DNA of 48,932 nucleotides from Pseudomonas donghuensis (GTDB taxonomy: Bacteria; Pseudomonadota; Gammaproteobacteria; Pseudomonadales; Pseudomonadaceae). The stretch spans positions 1-48,932 of the forward strand of contig NZ_AJJP01000184.1 in assembly GCF_000259195.1 (NCBI RefSeq), given 5' to 3'. Below, in pieces: positions 23,814 through 34,047 of this stretch (positions are counted from its first letter, which is position 1; each line of letters starts with the position of its first letter). The notes beneath the pieces were generated by a model. It saw only the letters and a program-made list of their open reading frames with translations, ran no database searches and was not told where the DNA came from. The translations under genes and the position numbers were made by a program.

Positions 23814-24146
23814 ATGGAAGTAGCCGCTAAGTTGTCGGGCGCTCGAATCTCCGCCCAGAAAGCCCGCTTGGTCGCCGACCAGATCCGCGGGAAGAAGGTG
23901 GGCGAAGCGCTCAACCTGTTGGCTTTCAGCAGCAAGAAAGCTGCTGAAATCATGAAGAAAGTCCTCGAGTCGGCCGTAGCCAACGCCGAGCATAACGAAG
24001 GCGCAGACGTTGATGACCTGAAGGTCTCCACCGTTTTCGTCAACGAAGGGCGTTCGCTGAAGCGCATCATGCCGCGTGCCAAAGGCCGCGCTGATCGCAT
24101 CGTCAAGCGGTCTTGCCATATCACTGTCAAGGTTGCGGACAAGTAA
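23814..24146 (+). CDS. rplV: 50S ribosomal protein L22
   Basis: L22 lines the exit tunnel with a long beta hairpin that can carry macrolide-resistance changes. The 110-aa protein has the expected hairpin residues [30 protein letters not shown], without deletions. GGGGTAAGG precedes the ATG. Confidence 0.98.
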
Positions 24147-24159
24147 CGGAGTCGATCAG

Positions 24160-24846
24160 ATGGGTCAGAAAGTACATCCCACTGGCATTCGCCTGGGAAT
24201 CGTCAAGGAGCACACCTCCGTCTGGTACGCAGACGGTCGGACTTATGCGGACTATTTGCTCGCAGATCTGAATGTGCGTGAGTACCTCCAAGACAAACTA
24301 AAAAGCGCGTCCGTTAGCCGTATCGATATCCATCGTCCGGCCCAAACTGCACGCATCACCATCCACACCGCTCGTCCAGGTATCGTTATCGGGAAGAAAG
24401 GTGAAGATGTTGAGAAACTGCGTCAGGACCTGACCAAGCAAATGGGTGTGCCTGTGCACATCAACATCGAAGAGATCCGCAAGCCGGAACTCGACGGTAT
24501 GCTGGTAGCTCAGAGCGTAGCTCAGCAGCTGGAGCGTCGTGTGATGTTCCGTCGCGCCATGAAGCGCGCCGTACAGAACGCCATGCGCATTGGTGCCAAA
24601 GGCATCAAGATCCAAGTGAGCGGTCGTCTCGGCGGTGCTGAAATCGCACGTACTGAATGGTATCGCGAAGGTCGTGTGCCACTGCACACCCTGCGTGCCG
24701 ATATCGACTATGCCACCTACGAAGCTCACACCACTTACGGTGTGATCGGTGTGAAGGTTTGGATTTTCAAAGGCGAAGTAATTGGTGGTCGCCAAGAAGA
24801 ACTGAAACCACAAGCACCAGCGCCTCGTAAAAAAGCTGCTAAGTAA
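24160..24846 (+). CDS. rpsC: 30S ribosomal protein S3
   Basis: S3 helps form the mRNA entry pore and its helicase activity. The frame is open upstream to 24076 inside rplV, but the ATG at 24160 gives [20 protein letters not shown] and has GGAG nine bases before it. The 228-aa protein has a KH domain with the motif [14 protein letters not shown]. The C-terminal tail is rich in Lys, Pro and Ala. Confidence 0.98.
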   Translation: MGQKVHPTGIRLGIVKEHTSVWYADGRTYADYLLADLNVREYLQDKLKSASVSRIDIHRPAQTARITIHTARPGIVIGKKGEDVEKLRQDLTKQMGVPVHINIEEIRKPELDGMLVAQSVAQQLERRVMFRRAMKRAVQNAMRIGAKGIKIQVSGRLGGAEIARTEWYREGRVPLHTLRADIDYATYEAHTTYGVIGVKVWIFKGEVIGGRQEELKPQAPAPRKKAAK

Positions 24847-24858
24847 GGGGTACGCCAA

Positions 24859-25272
24859 ATGTTGCAACCAAAGCGTACAAAATTCCGCAAGCAGATGACT
24901 GGCCACAACCGTGGTCTGGCACTGCGCGGTAGCAAAGTCAGCTTCGGCGAATTTGCTCTGAAAGCTGTTGCTCGCGGTCGTCTCACCGCCCGCCAGATTG
25001 AGTCGGCACGTCGTGCTCTGACCCGTCACGTAAAACGTGGCGGTAAAATCTGGATCCGTGTGTTCCCGGACAAGCCGATCTCCAAGAAGCCTCTCGAAGT
25101 GCGGATGGGTAAAGGTAAAGGTTCCGTGGAATACTGGGTTGCCCAGATCCAGCCAGGCAAAGTCCTGTACGAGATCGAGGGTGTTTCTGAAGAGCTGGCG
25201 CGTGAGGCTTTCGCCCTGGCGGCTGCAAAGCTGCCTCTCGCCACCTCCTTTGTTAAGCGGACGGTGATGTGA
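24859..25272 (+). CDS. rplP: 50S ribosomal protein L16
   Basis: L16 lies near the A-site tRNA and is assembled late. The 137-aa protein begins [19 protein letters not shown] and contains the [17 protein letters not shown] loop. Its stop overlaps the rpmC start (TGATG). Confidence 0.98.
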
Positions 25273-25463
25273 TGAAAGCGAATGAACTTCGTGAAAAATC
25301 AGCACAGCAGCTGAACGAGCAACTGCTCGGCTTGCTGCGCGACCAGTTCAATCTGCGTATGCAGAAAGCAACTGGCCAGTTGGGGCAGTCGCACCTGCTC
25401 TCGCAAGTTAAGCGTGACATCGCTCGCGTGAAAACTGTGCTCAACCAGCAGGCAGGTAAGTGA
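25272..25463 (+). CDS. rpmC: 50S ribosomal protein L29
   Basis: L29 is a small helical protein at the tunnel exit. The 63-aa protein from the ATG at 25272 begins [24 protein letters not shown] three bases earlier is possible, but the ATG fits the family start and shares one base with the rplP stop. Confidence 0.96.
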
Positions 25464-25465
25464 TC

Positions 25466-25732
25466 ATGGCTGAAGCTGAAAAAACCGTCCGTACGCTGAC
25501 TGGCCGTGTCGTCAGCGACAAGATGGACAAAACCATCACCGTACTGATCGAGCGTCGCGTAAAGCACCCGATCTACGGTAAATACGTTAAGCGTTCGACT
25601 AAGCTGCACGCGCACGACGAAACCAACCAGTGCCATATCGGCGACAAGGTCTCCATTCGCGAGACCCGTCCGCTGGCCAAGACCAAGTCCTGGGCACTGG
25701 TTGAAGTTCTCGAACGCGCTGTTGAAGTCTAA
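25466..25732 (+). CDS. rpsQ: 30S ribosomal protein S17
   Basis: S17 is an OB-fold primary 16S rRNA binder. The 88-aa protein from the ATG at 25466 begins [23 protein letters not shown] and has the [19 protein letters not shown] core. The frame opens six bases earlier at a GTG, which I reject because of the family N-terminus. Confidence 0.97.
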   Translation: MAEAEKTVRTLTGRVVSDKMDKTITVLIERRVKHPIYGKYVKRSTKLHAHDETNQCHIGDKVSIRETRPLAKTKSWALVEVLERAVEV

Positions 25733-25755
25733 GGGCTAAGGGTCGGAGAAATTTT

Positions 25756-26124
25756 ATGATTCAGACTCAATCCATGCTCGATGTGGCCGATAACAGCGGC
25801 GCTCGTCGCGTCATGTGCATCAAGGTTCTCGGCGGTTCGCACCGCCGTTACGCCGGCATCGGTGACATCATCAAGGTAACCGTCAAGGAAGCAATTCCTC
25901 GCGGTAAAGTGAAGAAAGGCCAAGTGATGACTGCTGTTGTAGTCCGCACTCGCCACGGTGTCCGTCGTGCTGACGGCTCCATCATCCGCTTTGATGGCAA
26001 TGCTGCTGTTCTGCTGAACAACAAGCAAGAGCCGATCGGCACCCGTATCTTTGGGCCAGTGACCCGTGAACTTCGTACTGAGAAGTTCATGAAGATCGTC
26101 TCGCTCGCCCCAGAAGTGCTGTAA
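25756..26124 (+). CDS. rplN: 50S ribosomal protein L14
   Basis: L14 contributes to the bridge with 30S and is the first gene of the spc group. The 122-aa protein begins [28 protein letters not shown], the conserved family signature, and ends [10 protein letters not shown]. No clear promoter was found in the 23-base gap, so it is probably transcribed with the S10 operon. Confidence 0.98.
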   Translation: MIQTQSMLDVADNSGARRVMCIKVLGGSHRRYAGIGDIIKVTVKEAIPRGKVKKGQVMTAVVVRTRHGVRRADGSIIRFDGNAAVLLNNKQEPIGTRIFGPVTRELRTEKFMKIVSLAPEVL

Positions 26125-26135
26125 GGAGATCCGAC

Positions 26136-26450
26136 ATGCAAAAGATTCGTCGTGACGACGAGATCATCGTGATCGCCGGCAAAGACAAAGGTAAGCGCGG
26201 TAAGGTGCTCAAGGTTCTCGCTGACGACCGTCTGGTCGTTGGTGGGATCAACCTGGTGAAGCGTCATACCAAGCCTAACCCGATGTCGGGCGTACAGGGC
26301 GGTATCGTCGAGAAAGAAGCGCCACTGCACGCTTCCAACGTCGCCATTTTCAACGGCGAAACCAACAAGGCTGACCGCGTTGGTTTCAAAGTAGAAGACG
26401 GCAAAAAAATTCGTGTCTTCAAGTCGACCCAAAAAGCGGTTGATGCTTGA
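26136..26450 (+). CDS. rplX: 50S ribosomal protein L24
   Basis: L24 initiates 50S assembly. The 104-aa protein begins [22 protein letters not shown], the KOW motif, and continues with [24 protein letters not shown] precedes the ATG by seven bases. Confidence 0.98.
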   Translation: MQKIRRDDEIIVIAGKDKGKRGKVLKVLADDRLVVGGINLVKRHTKPNPMSGVQGGIVEKEAPLHASNVAIFNGETNKADRVGFKVEDGKKIRVFKSTQKAVDA

Positions 26451-26470
26451 ACACTGCTAGGTAGAAGACC

Positions 26471-27010
26471 ATGGCACGACTGAAAGAGATTTACCGGAAC
26501 GAGATTGCTCCCAAGCTTAAGGAAGAACTTAAGCTGGCGAACGTGATGGAAGTTCCGCGCGTTACCAAGATCACCCTGAACATGGGTCTGGGCGAAGCTG
26601 TCGGCGACAAAAAAGTCATCGAGCACGCTGTTGCTGACCTGGAGAAGATCACCGGTCAGAAAGCCGTTGTGACTTTCGCTCGGAAATCCATCGCGGGCTT
26701 CAAAGTCCGTGAGGGCTGGCCGATCGGCGTTAAAGTTACTCTGCGCCGTGATCGTATGTACGAGTTCCTGGACCGCCTGCTGGCGATCTCCCTGCCTCGG
26801 GTTCGCGACTTCCGCGGCCTGAATGCCAAGTCCTTCGATGGTCGTGGTAACTACAGCATGGGCGTGAAAGAGCAGATCATCTTCCCGGAAATCGACTACG
26901 ACAAGATCGATGCTCTGCGCGGTCTGGACATTACCCTGACCACCACTGCCAAGAACGATGACGAAGGCCGCGCTCTGATGCGTGCTTTCAAATTCCCGTT
27001 CCGCAACTGA
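26471..27010 (+). CDS. rplE: 50S ribosomal protein L5
   Basis: L5 binds 5S rRNA and contacts P-site tRNA. The 179-aa protein contains [12 protein letters not shown], the family signature [25 protein letters not shown] and a C-terminus ending AFKFPFRN. Confidence 0.98.
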   Translation: MARLKEIYRNEIAPKLKEELKLANVMEVPRVTKITLNMGLGEAVGDKKVIEHAVADLEKITGQKAVVTFARKSIAGFKVREGWPIGVKVTLRRDRMYEFLDRLLAISLPRVRDFRGLNAKSFDGRGNYSMGVKEQIIFPEIDYDKIDALRGLDITLTTTAKNDDEGRALMRAFKFPFRN

Positions 27011-27023
27011 TTGGAGTAGGAAA

Positions 27024-27329
27024 ATGGCCAAGAAGAGCATGAAAAACCGTGAGCTGAAGCGTCAGCTCACTGTTGCCAAGTACGCCAAGAAGCGTGCCGA
27101 GCTGAAAGCGACCATCGTTAACCTGGAAGCAACTCCAGAAGAGCGTTTTGCCGCTGTCGTAGCTCTGCAGAAGCAACCACGTGACGCCAGCGCCTCGCGC
27201 CTGCGTAACCGTTGCCGCATCACCGGTCGTCCACACGGCGTTTACCGCAAGTTCGGCCTCGGCCGTAACAAGCTGCGTGAAGCAGCAATGCGCGGTGACG
27301 TTCCAGGTCTGGTTAAAGCCAGCTGGTAA
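27024..27329 (+). CDS. rpsN: 30S ribosomal protein S14, zinc-independent long form
   Basis: S14 is part of the 30S head. The frame is open from 26982, but the ATG at 27024 with TTGGAGTAGG before it gives [21 protein letters not shown]. The 101-aa length and a single cysteine in [14 protein letters not shown] identify the zinc-free (C-minus) type. It is followed by a strong terminator-like hairpin inside the spc cluster. Confidence 0.97.
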   Translation: MAKKSMKNRELKRQLTVAKYAKKRAELKATIVNLEATPEERFAAVVALQKQPRDASASRLRNRCRITGRPHGVYRKFGLGRNKLREAAMRGDVPGLVKASW

Positions 27330-27390
27330 GACGTACCGGCAGCGTCCAGGTGGCGGGGGAGCAATCTTCCGACCACCGGTGACCTTGCAA

Positions 27391-27423
27391 CGAAACAAGC
27401 CCCTTCTGGGGCTTGTTTCGTTT
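27391..27423 (+). terminator. Intra-operon terminator between rpsN and rpsH
   Basis: A perfect 13-bp stem joins CGAAACAAGCCCC (27391-27403) to GGGGCTTGTTTCG (27408-27420) with a TTCT loop, then TTT. The U tract is short, so termination may be partial. Confidence 0.75.
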
Positions 27424-27441
27424 CTGGGAACTGTCTAGAAT
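27413..27441 (+). promoter_or_regulatory. Internal promoter upstream of rpsH
   Basis: TTGTTT (27413-27418), 17 bases and TAGAAT (27436-27441). The -35 lies in the descending arm of the preceding hairpin. It would restart transcription for rpsH through rpmJ. Confidence 0.6.
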
Positions 27442-27451
27442 GACCGGCTCT

Positions 27452-27515
27452 CCTGAGCCCGGGTTTTTATGCCCGGCGATTTCAGGGGTCTGTAGTAGCC
27501 GAGAGGCTAATTTTT
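27452..27515 (+). promoter_or_regulatory. Structured rpsH leader with a terminator-like second hairpin
   Basis: A long imperfect stem starts with CCTGA (27452-27456) pairing to TCAGG (27482-27486), with GCCCGGG/GCCCGGC-type pairing inside. It is followed by TAGCC-GAGA-GGCTA (27496-27509) and ATTTTT. Together they look like a leader with an attenuator, perhaps controlled by S8 or another ribosomal protein. This is inferred from structure only. Confidence 0.45.
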
Positions 27516-27538
27516 CTTGTATCAGGAGCGTCTAGCCC

Positions 27539-27931
27539 ATGAGTATGCAGGACCCGTTAGCGGACATGCTAACTCGCATCCGTAATGCCCAGATGGCTGA
27601 AAAGTCCGTCGTAAGCATGCCTTCGTCGACTCTGAAGGTTGCGGTAGCCAAAGTTCTGAAAGATGAAGGTTACATCGCTGGCTATCAAGTCAGCAGCGAA
27701 GTAAAACCATCGCTTTCCATCGAGCTGAAATACTTCGAAGGCCGTCCGGTCATCGAGGAAGTCAAGCGCGTAAGTCGTCCAGGCCTGCGTCAGTACAAGT
27801 CCGTCGAAGAACTGCCGAAAGTACGTGGCGGTCTGGGCGTGTCTATCGTCTCCACCAACAAAGGTGTGATGACTGATCGTGCTGCGCGCGCTGCCGGTGT
27901 CGGCGGCGAAGTTCTCTGCACAGTGTTCTAA
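27539..27931 (+). CDS. rpsH: 30S ribosomal protein S8
   Basis: S8 binds the 16S central domain and, in E. coli, represses the spc operon by binding mRNA near rplE. The 130-aa protein begins [22 protein letters not shown], the same length as the E. coli protein, and ends [27 protein letters not shown] precedes the start, 12 bases away. Confidence 0.98.
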   Translation: MSMQDPLADMLTRIRNAQMAEKSVVSMPSSTLKVAVAKVLKDEGYIAGYQVSSEVKPSLSIELKYFEGRPVIEEVKRVSRPGLRQYKSVEELPKVRGGLGVSIVSTNKGVMTDRAARAAGVGGEVLCTVF

Positions 27932-27943
27932 GGGGGGATAAGC

Positions 27944-28477
27944 ATGTCTCGCGTCGCTAAGAACCCCGTTAAGCTGCCAGCCGGTGTCGAAGTCAAATTC
28001 GTCGGCCAACAGCTTTCGGTGAAGGGTGCCAAGGGCACTCTCGAACTGAACGTTCACTCGTCGGTTGAAATTGTTGAAGAAGCTGGTGAGCTGCGTTTCG
28101 CTGCTCGCAATGGCGATCAACAAACTCGCGCTATGGCCGGTACTACCCGCGCCCTGGTGAACAACATGGTCCAGGGCGTAAGCCAAGGCTTCGAGCGCAA
28201 GCTCCAGCTGGTCGGTGTTGGTTACAAAGCACAAGCCAAAGGCACCGTGCTGAACCTGGCACTCGGCTTCTCGCATCCAGTGGATTACGAACTGCCGGCC
28301 GGTATCACCGCAGAGACCCCAAGCCAGACCGATATCCTGATCAAGGGTATCGACAAGCAGCTGGTAGGTCAGGTGGCCGCTGAAATCCGCGACTTCCGTC
28401 CACCAGAGCCGTACAAAGGCAAGGGTGTGCGTTACGCGGACGAAGTCGTCCGTCGTAAAGAAGCCAAGAAGAAGTAG
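27944..28477 (+). CDS. rplF: 50S ribosomal protein L6
   Basis: L6 supports the base of the stalk. The 177-aa protein begins [19 protein letters not shown] and ends with the conserved [34 protein letters not shown] is its ribosome site. Confidence 0.98.
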   Translation: MSRVAKNPVKLPAGVEVKFVGQQLSVKGAKGTLELNVHSSVEIVEEAGELRFAARNGDQQTRAMAGTTRALVNNMVQGVSQGFERKLQLVGVGYKAQAKGTVLNLALGFSHPVDYELPAGITAETPSQTDILIKGIDKQLVGQVAAEIRDFRPPEPYKGKGVRYADEVVRRKEAKKK

Positions 28478-28487
28478 GGCCTAGCAA

Positions 28488-28838
28488 ATGACCGACAAAA
28501 AAGTTACTCGACTGCGTCGCGCTCGCAAAGCACGCCTGAAAATGCACGAACTCGAAGTCGTGCGTCTCTGCGTGTTCCGCTCCTCGCAGCACATCTACGC
28601 CCAGGTCATTTCGGCCGACGGCAGCAAGGTTCTGGCCAGTGCCTCGACCTTGGACAAAGAACTGCGTGATGGTGCCACCGGCAACATCGACGCGGCCACT
28701 AAGGTTGGCAAGCTGGTAGCTGAGCGCGCGAAAGCCGCCGGTGTATCTCAAGTTGCCTTTGACCGTTCCGGCTTCAAGTACCATGGCCGCGTCAAAGCGC
28801 TGGCTGATGCTGCTCGTGAAGGCGGGCTGGAGTTCTAA
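28488..28838 (+). CDS. rplR: 50S ribosomal protein L18
   Basis: L18 binds 5S rRNA with L5 and L25. The 116-aa protein contains [16 protein letters not shown] and the C-terminal [26 protein letters not shown]. It is spaced three bases from rpsE. Confidence 0.98.
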   Translation: MTDKKVTRLRRARKARLKMHELEVVRLCVFRSSQHIYAQVISADGSKVLASASTLDKELRDGATGNIDAATKVGKLVAERAKAAGVSQVAFDRSGFKYHGRVKALADAAREGGLEF

Positions 28839-28841
28839 GTT

Positions 28842-29342
28842 ATGGCAAATAACGATCAAAAGCGCGACGAAGGCTACATCGAGAAGCTGGTTCAAGTTAA
28901 CCGCGTTGCTAAAACCGTCAAAGGCGGCCGTATCTTCACTTTCACCGCGTTGACCGTGGTAGGTGATGGTAAAGGTCGTGTTGGCTTCGGCCGTGGCAAG
29001 TCGCGCGAAGTACCTGCTGCGATCCAGAAAGCCATGGAAGCTGCTCGTCGCAACATGATTCAGGTAGACCTGAACGGCACTACTCTGCAGTACGCCACCA
29101 AGTCCGCCCATGGCGCGTCGAAGGTGTACATGCAGCCTGCCTCGGAAGGTACCGGTATCATCGCCGGTGGCGCAATGCGTGCCGTCCTGGAAGTTGCTGG
29201 CGTTCAGAACGTCCTGGCCAAGTGCTACGGCTCGACCAACCCAGTGAACGTGGTTCATGCCACTTTCAAGGGTCTGAAAGCTATGCAATCTCCTGAGTCC
29301 ATTGCTGCCAAGCGCGGCAAGAGCGTTGAGGAGATCCGCTGA
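28842..29342 (+). CDS. rpsE: 30S ribosomal protein S5
   Basis: S5 helps form the mRNA entry channel and affects accuracy. The 166-aa protein has the double-stranded RNA-binding region [21 protein letters not shown] and the S5 C-terminal domain with [12 protein letters not shown]. The spectinomycin loop looks unaltered. Confidence 0.98.
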   Translation: MANNDQKRDEGYIEKLVQVNRVAKTVKGGRIFTFTALTVVGDGKGRVGFGRGKSREVPAAIQKAMEAARRNMIQVDLNGTTLQYATKSAHGASKVYMQPASEGTGIIAGGAMRAVLEVAGVQNVLAKCYGSTNPVNVVHATFKGLKAMQSPESIAAKRGKSVEEIR

Positions 29343-29344
29343 TC

Positions 29345-29521
29345 ATGGCTACCGTTAAAGTAACGCTGATCAAAAGCACCGCCGGCCGTCTCCCTAACCA
29401 CAAACTGTGTGTTAAGGGTCTGGGTCTGCGCCGCATCGGTCACACTGTAGAAGTCCTGGATACTCCCGAGAATCGCGGGATGATCAACAAGGCTTACTAC
29501 ATGCTGCGCGTCGAGGGTTAA
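29345..29521 (+). CDS. rpmD: 50S ribosomal protein L30
   Basis: This 58-aa gene is short but clear: it begins [20 protein letters not shown], has the conserved [20 protein letters not shown] and ends MLRVEG at TAA 29519-29521. It starts two bases after the rpsE stop and lies three bases before rplO. Confidence 0.97.
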   Translation: MATVKVTLIKSTAGRLPNHKLCVKGLGLRRIGHTVEVLDTPENRGMINKAYYMLRVEG

Positions 29522-29524
29522 TCG

Positions 29525-29959
29525 ATGAAACTCAATGATCTGAGTCCAGCGCCGGGTTCCCGTCGCGAGAAGCATCGTCCGGGCCGTGGTATCGGTAGCG
29601 GTTTGGGTAAGACTGGTGGCCGTGGCCACAAAGGTCAAACCTCCCGTTCCGGTGGCACCATTGCTCCAGGCTTTGAAGGCGGTCAACAGCCGCTGCACCG
29701 TCGTCTGCCGAAGTTCGGCTTCGTTTCCCTGAAAGCCATGGACCGCGCAGAAGTGCGTCTGTCCGAGCTGGCCAAAGTGGAAGGCGACGTTGTCACCGTG
29801 CAATCCCTGAAGGATGCCAACGTGATTAACCAAAACGTACAGCGTGTGAAAATCATGCTGTCCGGCGAAGTTACTCGCGCGGTCACCATCAAGGGTATCG
29901 CAGCCACCAAAGGTGCGCGTGCGGCTATCGAAGCAGCTGGCGGCAAGTTCGAGGAATAA
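29525..29959 (+). CDS. rplO: 50S ribosomal protein L15
   Basis: L15 is a late-assembly 50S protein. The 144-aa protein begins [22 protein letters not shown], has the glycine-rich N-terminal arm and RLPKFGFVS, and ends [10 protein letters not shown]. Its stop is immediately followed by the secY ATG. Confidence 0.98.
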   Translation: MKLNDLSPAPGSRREKHRPGRGIGSGLGKTGGRGHKGQTSRSGGTIAPGFEGGQQPLHRRLPKFGFVSLKAMDRAEVRLSELAKVEGDVVTVQSLKDANVINQNVQRVKIMLSGEVTRAVTIKGIAATKGARAAIEAAGGKFEE

Positions 29960-31291
29960 ATGGCTAAGCAAGGTGCTCTCTCTTCGCTCGGCAAAGGCGG
30001 GATGTCTGAACTCTGGGCTCGTCTGCGTTTTCTGTTCCTGGCGATCATCGTCTACCGGATAGGCGCACACATCCCAGTTCCAGGTATCAACCCGGACCGG
30101 CTGGCGGAACTGTTTCGACAGAATGAGGGGACCATTCTTAGCTTGTTCAACATGTTTTCCGGCGGCGCGCTGGAACGGATGAGCATCTTTGCACTGGGGA
30201 TCATGCCGTACATTTCGGCATCGATCATCATGCAACTGATGACCGCCGTCAGCCCGCAGCTGGAGCAGTTGAAGAAGGAAGGTGAAGCTGGCCGTCGCAA
30301 GATCAGCCAGTACACCCGCTACGGCACCGTTATCCTGGCGCTGGTCCAGGCCATTGGCATGTCCATTGGCCTGGCCGGTCAGGGCGTGGCGTTTTCTGCT
30401 GACTTTGGCTTCCATTTCGTTGCGGTGTCCACGTTCGTGGCCGGCGCGATGTTCATGATGTGGCTGGGCGAGCAGATCACCGAGCGCGGTGTAGGCAACG
30501 GTATCTCGATGTTGATTTTCGCAGGTATCGTCGCCGGTCTTCCGAGAGCAATCGGGCAGTCTTTCGAGTCTGCACGCACAGGCGATATCAACATTTTCGC
30601 CCTGGTCGCAATCGGTTTGCTGGCAGTAGCGATTATCGGTTTCGTGGTGTTCATTGAGCGTGGTCAGCGTCGTATCGCCGTTCACTACGCCAAGCGTCAG
30701 CAGGGCCGCAAGGTCTTCGCTGCGCAGACCAGCCACTTGCCGTTGAAAGTGAACATGGCGGGGGTAATCCCTGCCATTTTCGCGAGCAGCATCTTGCTGT
30801 TCCCGGCTTCGCTGGGTGCCTGGTTCGGTCAGTCCGAAGGTATGGGCTGGTTGCAGGACATCTCGCAGTCGATCGCTCCTGGTCAGCCGTTGAATATTCT
30901 GCTGTTTAGTGCAGGGATTATTTTCTTCTGCTTCTTCTATACGGCGTTGATGTTCAATCCGAAAGACGTAGCGGAAAACCTGAAGAAGTCCGGTGCCTTT
31001 ATTCCGGGTATCCGTCCGGGCGAGCAGTCGGCGCGCTACATTGATGGCGTTCTGACCCGCTTGACCATGTTCGGTGCTCTTTATATGACGGCCGTGTGTC
31101 TGCTTCCCCAGTTCCTGGTGGTCGCGGCAAACGTTCCGTTCTACCTTGGCGGGACCTCGTTGCTGATTGTGGTAGTGGTTGTGATGGACTTCATGTCCCA
31201 AGTACAATCGCACCTCGTTTCGCACCAGTACGAATCCCTGATGAAGAAAGCCAACCTGAAAGGCTACGGTGGCAGCGGTCTGCTGCGCTGA
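29960..31291 (+). CDS. secY: Preprotein translocase subunit SecY
   Basis: SecY is the channel of the Sec translocon, working with SecE (encoded at 4156) and SecG. The 443-aa protein has the ten hydrophobic helices expected, the early signature [14 protein letters not shown], and the conserved cytoplasmic [17 protein letters not shown] and [14 protein letters not shown] loops. It follows rplO with no gap, as in other spc operons. Confidence 0.99.
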   Translation: MAKQGALSSLGKGGMSELWARLRFLFLAIIVYRIGAHIPVPGINPDRLAELFRQNEGTILSLFNMFSGGALERMSIFALGIMPYISASIIMQLMTAVSPQLEQLKKEGEAGRRKISQYTRYGTVILALVQAIGMSIGLAGQGVAFSADFGFHFVAVSTFVAGAMFMMWLGEQITERGVGNGISMLIFAGIVAGLPRAIGQSFESARTGDINIFALVAIGLLAVAIIGFVVFIERGQRRIAVHYAKRQQGRKVFAAQTSHLPLKVNMAGVIPAIFASSILLFPASLGAWFGQSEGMGWLQDISQSIAPGQPLNILLFSAGIIFFCFFYTALMFNPKDVAENLKKSGAFIPGIRPGEQSARYIDGVLTRLTMFGALYMTAVCLLPQFLVVAANVPFYLGGTSLLIVVVVVMDFMSQVQSHLVSHQYESLMKKANLKGYGGSGLLR

Positions 31292-31319
31292 TTGACCCTT
31301 AAGGTTCGAGGAGTTGGTG

Positions 31320-31436
31320 ATGAAAGTTCGTGCATCGGTGAAAAAGCTGTGCCGTAACTGCAAAATTATTCGCCGCGAAGGTGTCGTTCGAGTAATTTGC
31401 AGTGCGGAACCACGTCACAAGCAGCGCCAAGGCTGA
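31320..31436 (+). CDS. rpmJ: 50S ribosomal protein L36, zinc-binding form
   Basis: This 38-aa gene reads [20 protein letters not shown] at its start. It has the zinc ligands Cys11, Cys14, Cys27 and His32, so it is the C-plus type. GAGGAG precedes the ATG. It closes the spc group. Confidence 0.97.
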
Positions 31437-31453
31437 GTGTGATCTGAGCTTCA

Positions 31454-31481
31454 AACCCAGCAGCTAGTGCGCTGCTGGGTT
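31454..31481 (+). terminator. Hairpin at the spc-alpha boundary
   Basis: AACCCAGCAGC (31454-31464) pairs with GCTGCTGGGTT (31471-31481) with a six-base loop. The downstream sequence GATTATTTG is only moderately U-rich, so it may be a weak terminator. Confidence 0.6.
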
Positions 31482-31508
31482 GATTATTTGTTTCTACAGC
31501 GATATTAT
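31480..31508 (+). promoter_or_regulatory. Promoter of the alpha operon (rpsM)
   Basis: TTGATT (31480-31485), 17 bases and TATTAT (31503-31508) follow directly on the hairpin. The -35 begins in the last bases of the stem. Confidence 0.6.
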
Positions 31509-31567
31509 CTCGCGCCCTATTTCTTGGCTTCCGGGGCGTAGGTAGCTGTCAATTGGAGTCCCACTGA
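31509..31567 (+). promoter_or_regulatory. rpsM leader, candidate S4-responsive alpha-operon element
   Basis: The short leader can form CGCCC (31513-31517) with GGGCG (31534-31538). In E. coli the same place holds a pseudoknot bound by S4 that represses the alpha operon. Primary sequence similarity to the E. coli element is low, so this is positional inference. Confidence 0.35.
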
Positions 31568-31924
31568 ATGGCCCGTATTGCAGGCGTCAACATTCCAGAT
31601 AACAAGCACACTGTTATCTCGCTGACCTACATCTATGGTGTTGGTCGCACTACTGCACAGAAAATCTGTGCAGAGACTGGGGTCAACCCAGCCGCTAAGA
31701 TCAAGGATCTGAGCGACGAGCAGGTTGAATCGCTGCGTACTGAAGTCGCGAAGTACATCACCGAAGGTGATCTGCGCCGTGACATCAACATGAAAATCAA
31801 GCGGTTGATGGACCTGGGTTGCTACCGCGGCCTGCGTCATCGTCGGGGTCTGCCAGTACGCGGTCAGCGTACCAAGACCAACGCGCGTACCCGTAAGGGC
31901 CCGCGTAAGCCGATCCGCAAGTAA
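31568..31924 (+). CDS. rpsM: 30S ribosomal protein S13
   Basis: S13 bridges the 30S head to the 50S subunit and P-site tRNA. The 118-aa protein begins [22 protein letters not shown] and ends with the basic tail [26 protein letters not shown] precedes the ATG. Confidence 0.98.
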   Translation: MARIAGVNIPDNKHTVISLTYIYGVGRTTAQKICAETGVNPAAKIKDLSDEQVESLRTEVAKYITEGDLRRDINMKIKRLMDLGCYRGLRHRRGLPVRGQRTKTNARTRKGPRKPIRK

Positions 31925-31954
31925 TCGCACCAGCGAATCGACAGGAATTTAGAA

Positions 31955-32344
31955 ATGGCAAAACCTGCTGCTCGTCCTCGTAAAAAAGTCAAAAAGACAG
32001 TGGTTGATGGCATCGCCCACATCCATGCGTCTTTTAACAACACCATCGTGACCATCACCGATCGTCAAGGTAACGCTCTGTCTTGGGCTACCTCCGGCGG
32101 TTCGGGTTTCCGCGGTTCCCGCAAGTCCACCCCGTTCGCTGCTCAGGTAGCTGCTGAACGTGCTGGTCAAGCTGCGCTGGAATATGGTCTGAAGAACCTC
32201 GACGTCAACGTCAAGGGTCCAGGTCCAGGTCGTGAGTCCGCTGTTCGTGCTCTGAACGGCTGTGGCTATAAGATCGCCAGCATCACCGACGTGACGCCAA
32301 TCCCGCATAACGGGTGCCGTCCGCCGAAGAAGCGCCGCGTGTAA
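31955..32344 (+). CDS. rpsK: 30S ribosomal protein S11
   Basis: S11 forms part of the platform near the mRNA exit. The 129-aa protein contains [20 protein letters not shown] and the family C-terminus [18 protein letters not shown], with the Asn-Gly site that is often isomerised in this family. Confidence 0.98.
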   Translation: MAKPAARPRKKVKKTVVDGIAHIHASFNNTIVTITDRQGNALSWATSGGSGFRGSRKSTPFAAQVAAERAGQAALEYGLKNLDVNVKGPGPGRESAVRALNGCGYKIASITDVTPIPHNGCRPPKKRRV

Positions 32345-32359
32345 TCAGGAGACAGATAA

Positions 32360-32980
32360 ATGGCACGTTACATTGGTCCAAAATGCAAACTGTCTCGTCG
32401 TGAAGGCACTGATCTGTTCCTGAAGAGCGGCGTTCGCGCTCTGGAATCGAAGTGCAACATCGAAGCAGCCCCAGGTATCCACGGTCAGCGCCGCGGTCGT
32501 CAGTCCGACTACGGCACCCAGCTGCGTGAGAAACAAAAAGTTCGTCGTATCTACGGCGTTCTCGAGCGTCAATTCAGCGGTTACTACAAGCAAGCGGCCT
32601 CCAAGAAGGGCGCTACTGGTGAGAACCTGCTGCAACTGCTCGAGTGCCGTCTGGATAACGTCGTTTATCGTATGGGCTTTGGCGCTACTCGTGCCGAATC
32701 CCGTCAGCTGGTTTCGCACAAAGCGATCAGCGTAAACGGCAAGACTGTAAACGTTCCGTCCTACCAAGTTCGTCCGGGTGACGTGGTCGCGGTTCGCGAG
32801 AAGTCGCTGAACCAGCTGCGCATTGTTCAAGCCCTTGAACTGTGCGCCCAGCGTGGCCGCGTTGAGTGGGTAGATGTGGATGCTGCTAAGAAGTCGGGCG
32901 TTTTCAAGAACGTTCCTGCTCGCAGCGACCTGTCCGCCGACATCAACGAAAGCCTGATTGTCGAGCTCTACTCCAAGTAA
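32360..32980 (+). CDS. rpsD: 30S ribosomal protein S4
   Basis: S4 is a primary 16S binder, an accuracy determinant and in E. coli the repressor of this operon. The 206-aa protein has the N-terminal [18 protein letters not shown] and the S4 RNA-binding domain with [31 protein letters not shown]. Confidence 0.98.
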   Translation: MARYIGPKCKLSRREGTDLFLKSGVRALESKCNIEAAPGIHGQRRGRQSDYGTQLREKQKVRRIYGVLERQFSGYYKQAASKKGATGENLLQLLECRLDNVVYRMGFGATRAESRQLVSHKAISVNGKTVNVPSYQVRPGDVVAVREKSLNQLRIVQALELCAQRGRVEWVDVDAAKKSGVFKNVPARSDLSADINESLIVELYSK

Positions 32981-33002
32981 GGGCTAGAAAATAGGTGCAT
33001 CC

Positions 33003-34004
33003 ATGCAGATTTCGGTAAATGAGTTCCTGACGCCCCGCCACATCGATGTGCAGGTCGTCAGTCCAACCCGCGCTAAAATCACGCTCGAGCCTCTCGAGCG
33101 TGGCTTTGGCCATACCCTGGGCAACGCGCTGCGCCGCATCCTGTTGTCCTCCATGCCTGGCTGTGCAGTAGTCGAGGCCGAGATTGACGGTGTACTCCAT
33201 GAGTACTCGGCAATCGAAGGTGTACAGGAAGACGTCATTGAAATCCTGTTGAACCTGAAAGGCCTGGCTATCAAACTGCACGGTCGTGACGAAGTTACGC
33301 TGACCTTGTCGAAGAAGGGTTCGGGGGTGGTTACCGCTGCCGATATTCAGCTGGATCATGATGTCGAGATCGTTAACCCCGATCACGTAATCGCTAACCT
33401 GGCGTCCAACGGCGCCTTGAACATGAAGCTCACCGTAGCTCGTGGTCGTGGTTATGAGCCGGCCGATTCGCGTCAGAGCGATGAAGACGAAAGCCGCAGC
33501 ATTGGTCGCTTGCAGCTCGACTCTTCGTTCAGCCCGGTTCGCCGTATCGCCTACGTGGTGGAAAACGCCCGTGTCGAGCAGCGCACCAACCTGGACAAGC
33601 TGGTAATTGATCTGGAAACCAACGGTACCCTGGATCCTGAAGAGGCCATCCGTCGTGCTGCAACCATCCTGCAACAGCAGCTGGCTGCGTTCGTCGACCT
33701 CAAAGGTGACAGTGAACCAGTGGTAGTCGAACAGGAAGACGAGATCGATCCGATCCTGCTTCGTCCGGTTGACGATCTGGAATTGACCGTACGTTCGGCC
33801 AACTGCCTTAAGGCGGAGAACATTTACTACATCGGCGACCTGATTCAGCGTACCGAAGTAGAACTGTTGAAGACTCCGAACCTGGGCAAGAAATCCTTGA
33901 CTGAAATCAAGGACGTTCTGGCCTCCCGTGGTCTGTCCCTCGGCATGCGCCTCGACAACTGGCCGCCTGCAAGTCTTAAGAAGGACGACAAGGCGACTGC
34001 CTGA
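33003..34004 (+). CDS. rpoA: DNA-directed RNA polymerase subunit alpha
   Basis: The alpha dimer nucleates polymerase assembly and contacts UP elements and activators. The 333-aa protein has the assembly domain with [20 protein letters not shown]. The C-terminal domain shows [18 protein letters not shown], with the arginine that corresponds to E. coli Arg265, and ends with the [13 protein letters not shown] segment. Confidence 0.99.
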   Translation: MQISVNEFLTPRHIDVQVVSPTRAKITLEPLERGFGHTLGNALRRILLSSMPGCAVVEAEIDGVLHEYSAIEGVQEDVIEILLNLKGLAIKLHGRDEVTLTLSKKGSGVVTAADIQLDHDVEIVNPDHVIANLASNGALNMKLTVARGRGYEPADSRQSDEDESRSIGRLQLDSSFSPVRRIAYVVENARVEQRTNLDKLVIDLETNGTLDPEEAIRRAATILQQQLAAFVDLKGDSEPVVVEQEDEIDPILLRPVDDLELTVRSANCLKAENIYYIGDLIQRTEVELLKTPNLGKKSLTEIKDVLASRGLSLGMRLDNWPPASLKKDDKATA

Positions 34005-34047
34005 TCGTCGTAATCACCGAACGTAGTGTTTGGTAAGGAATGAACCC

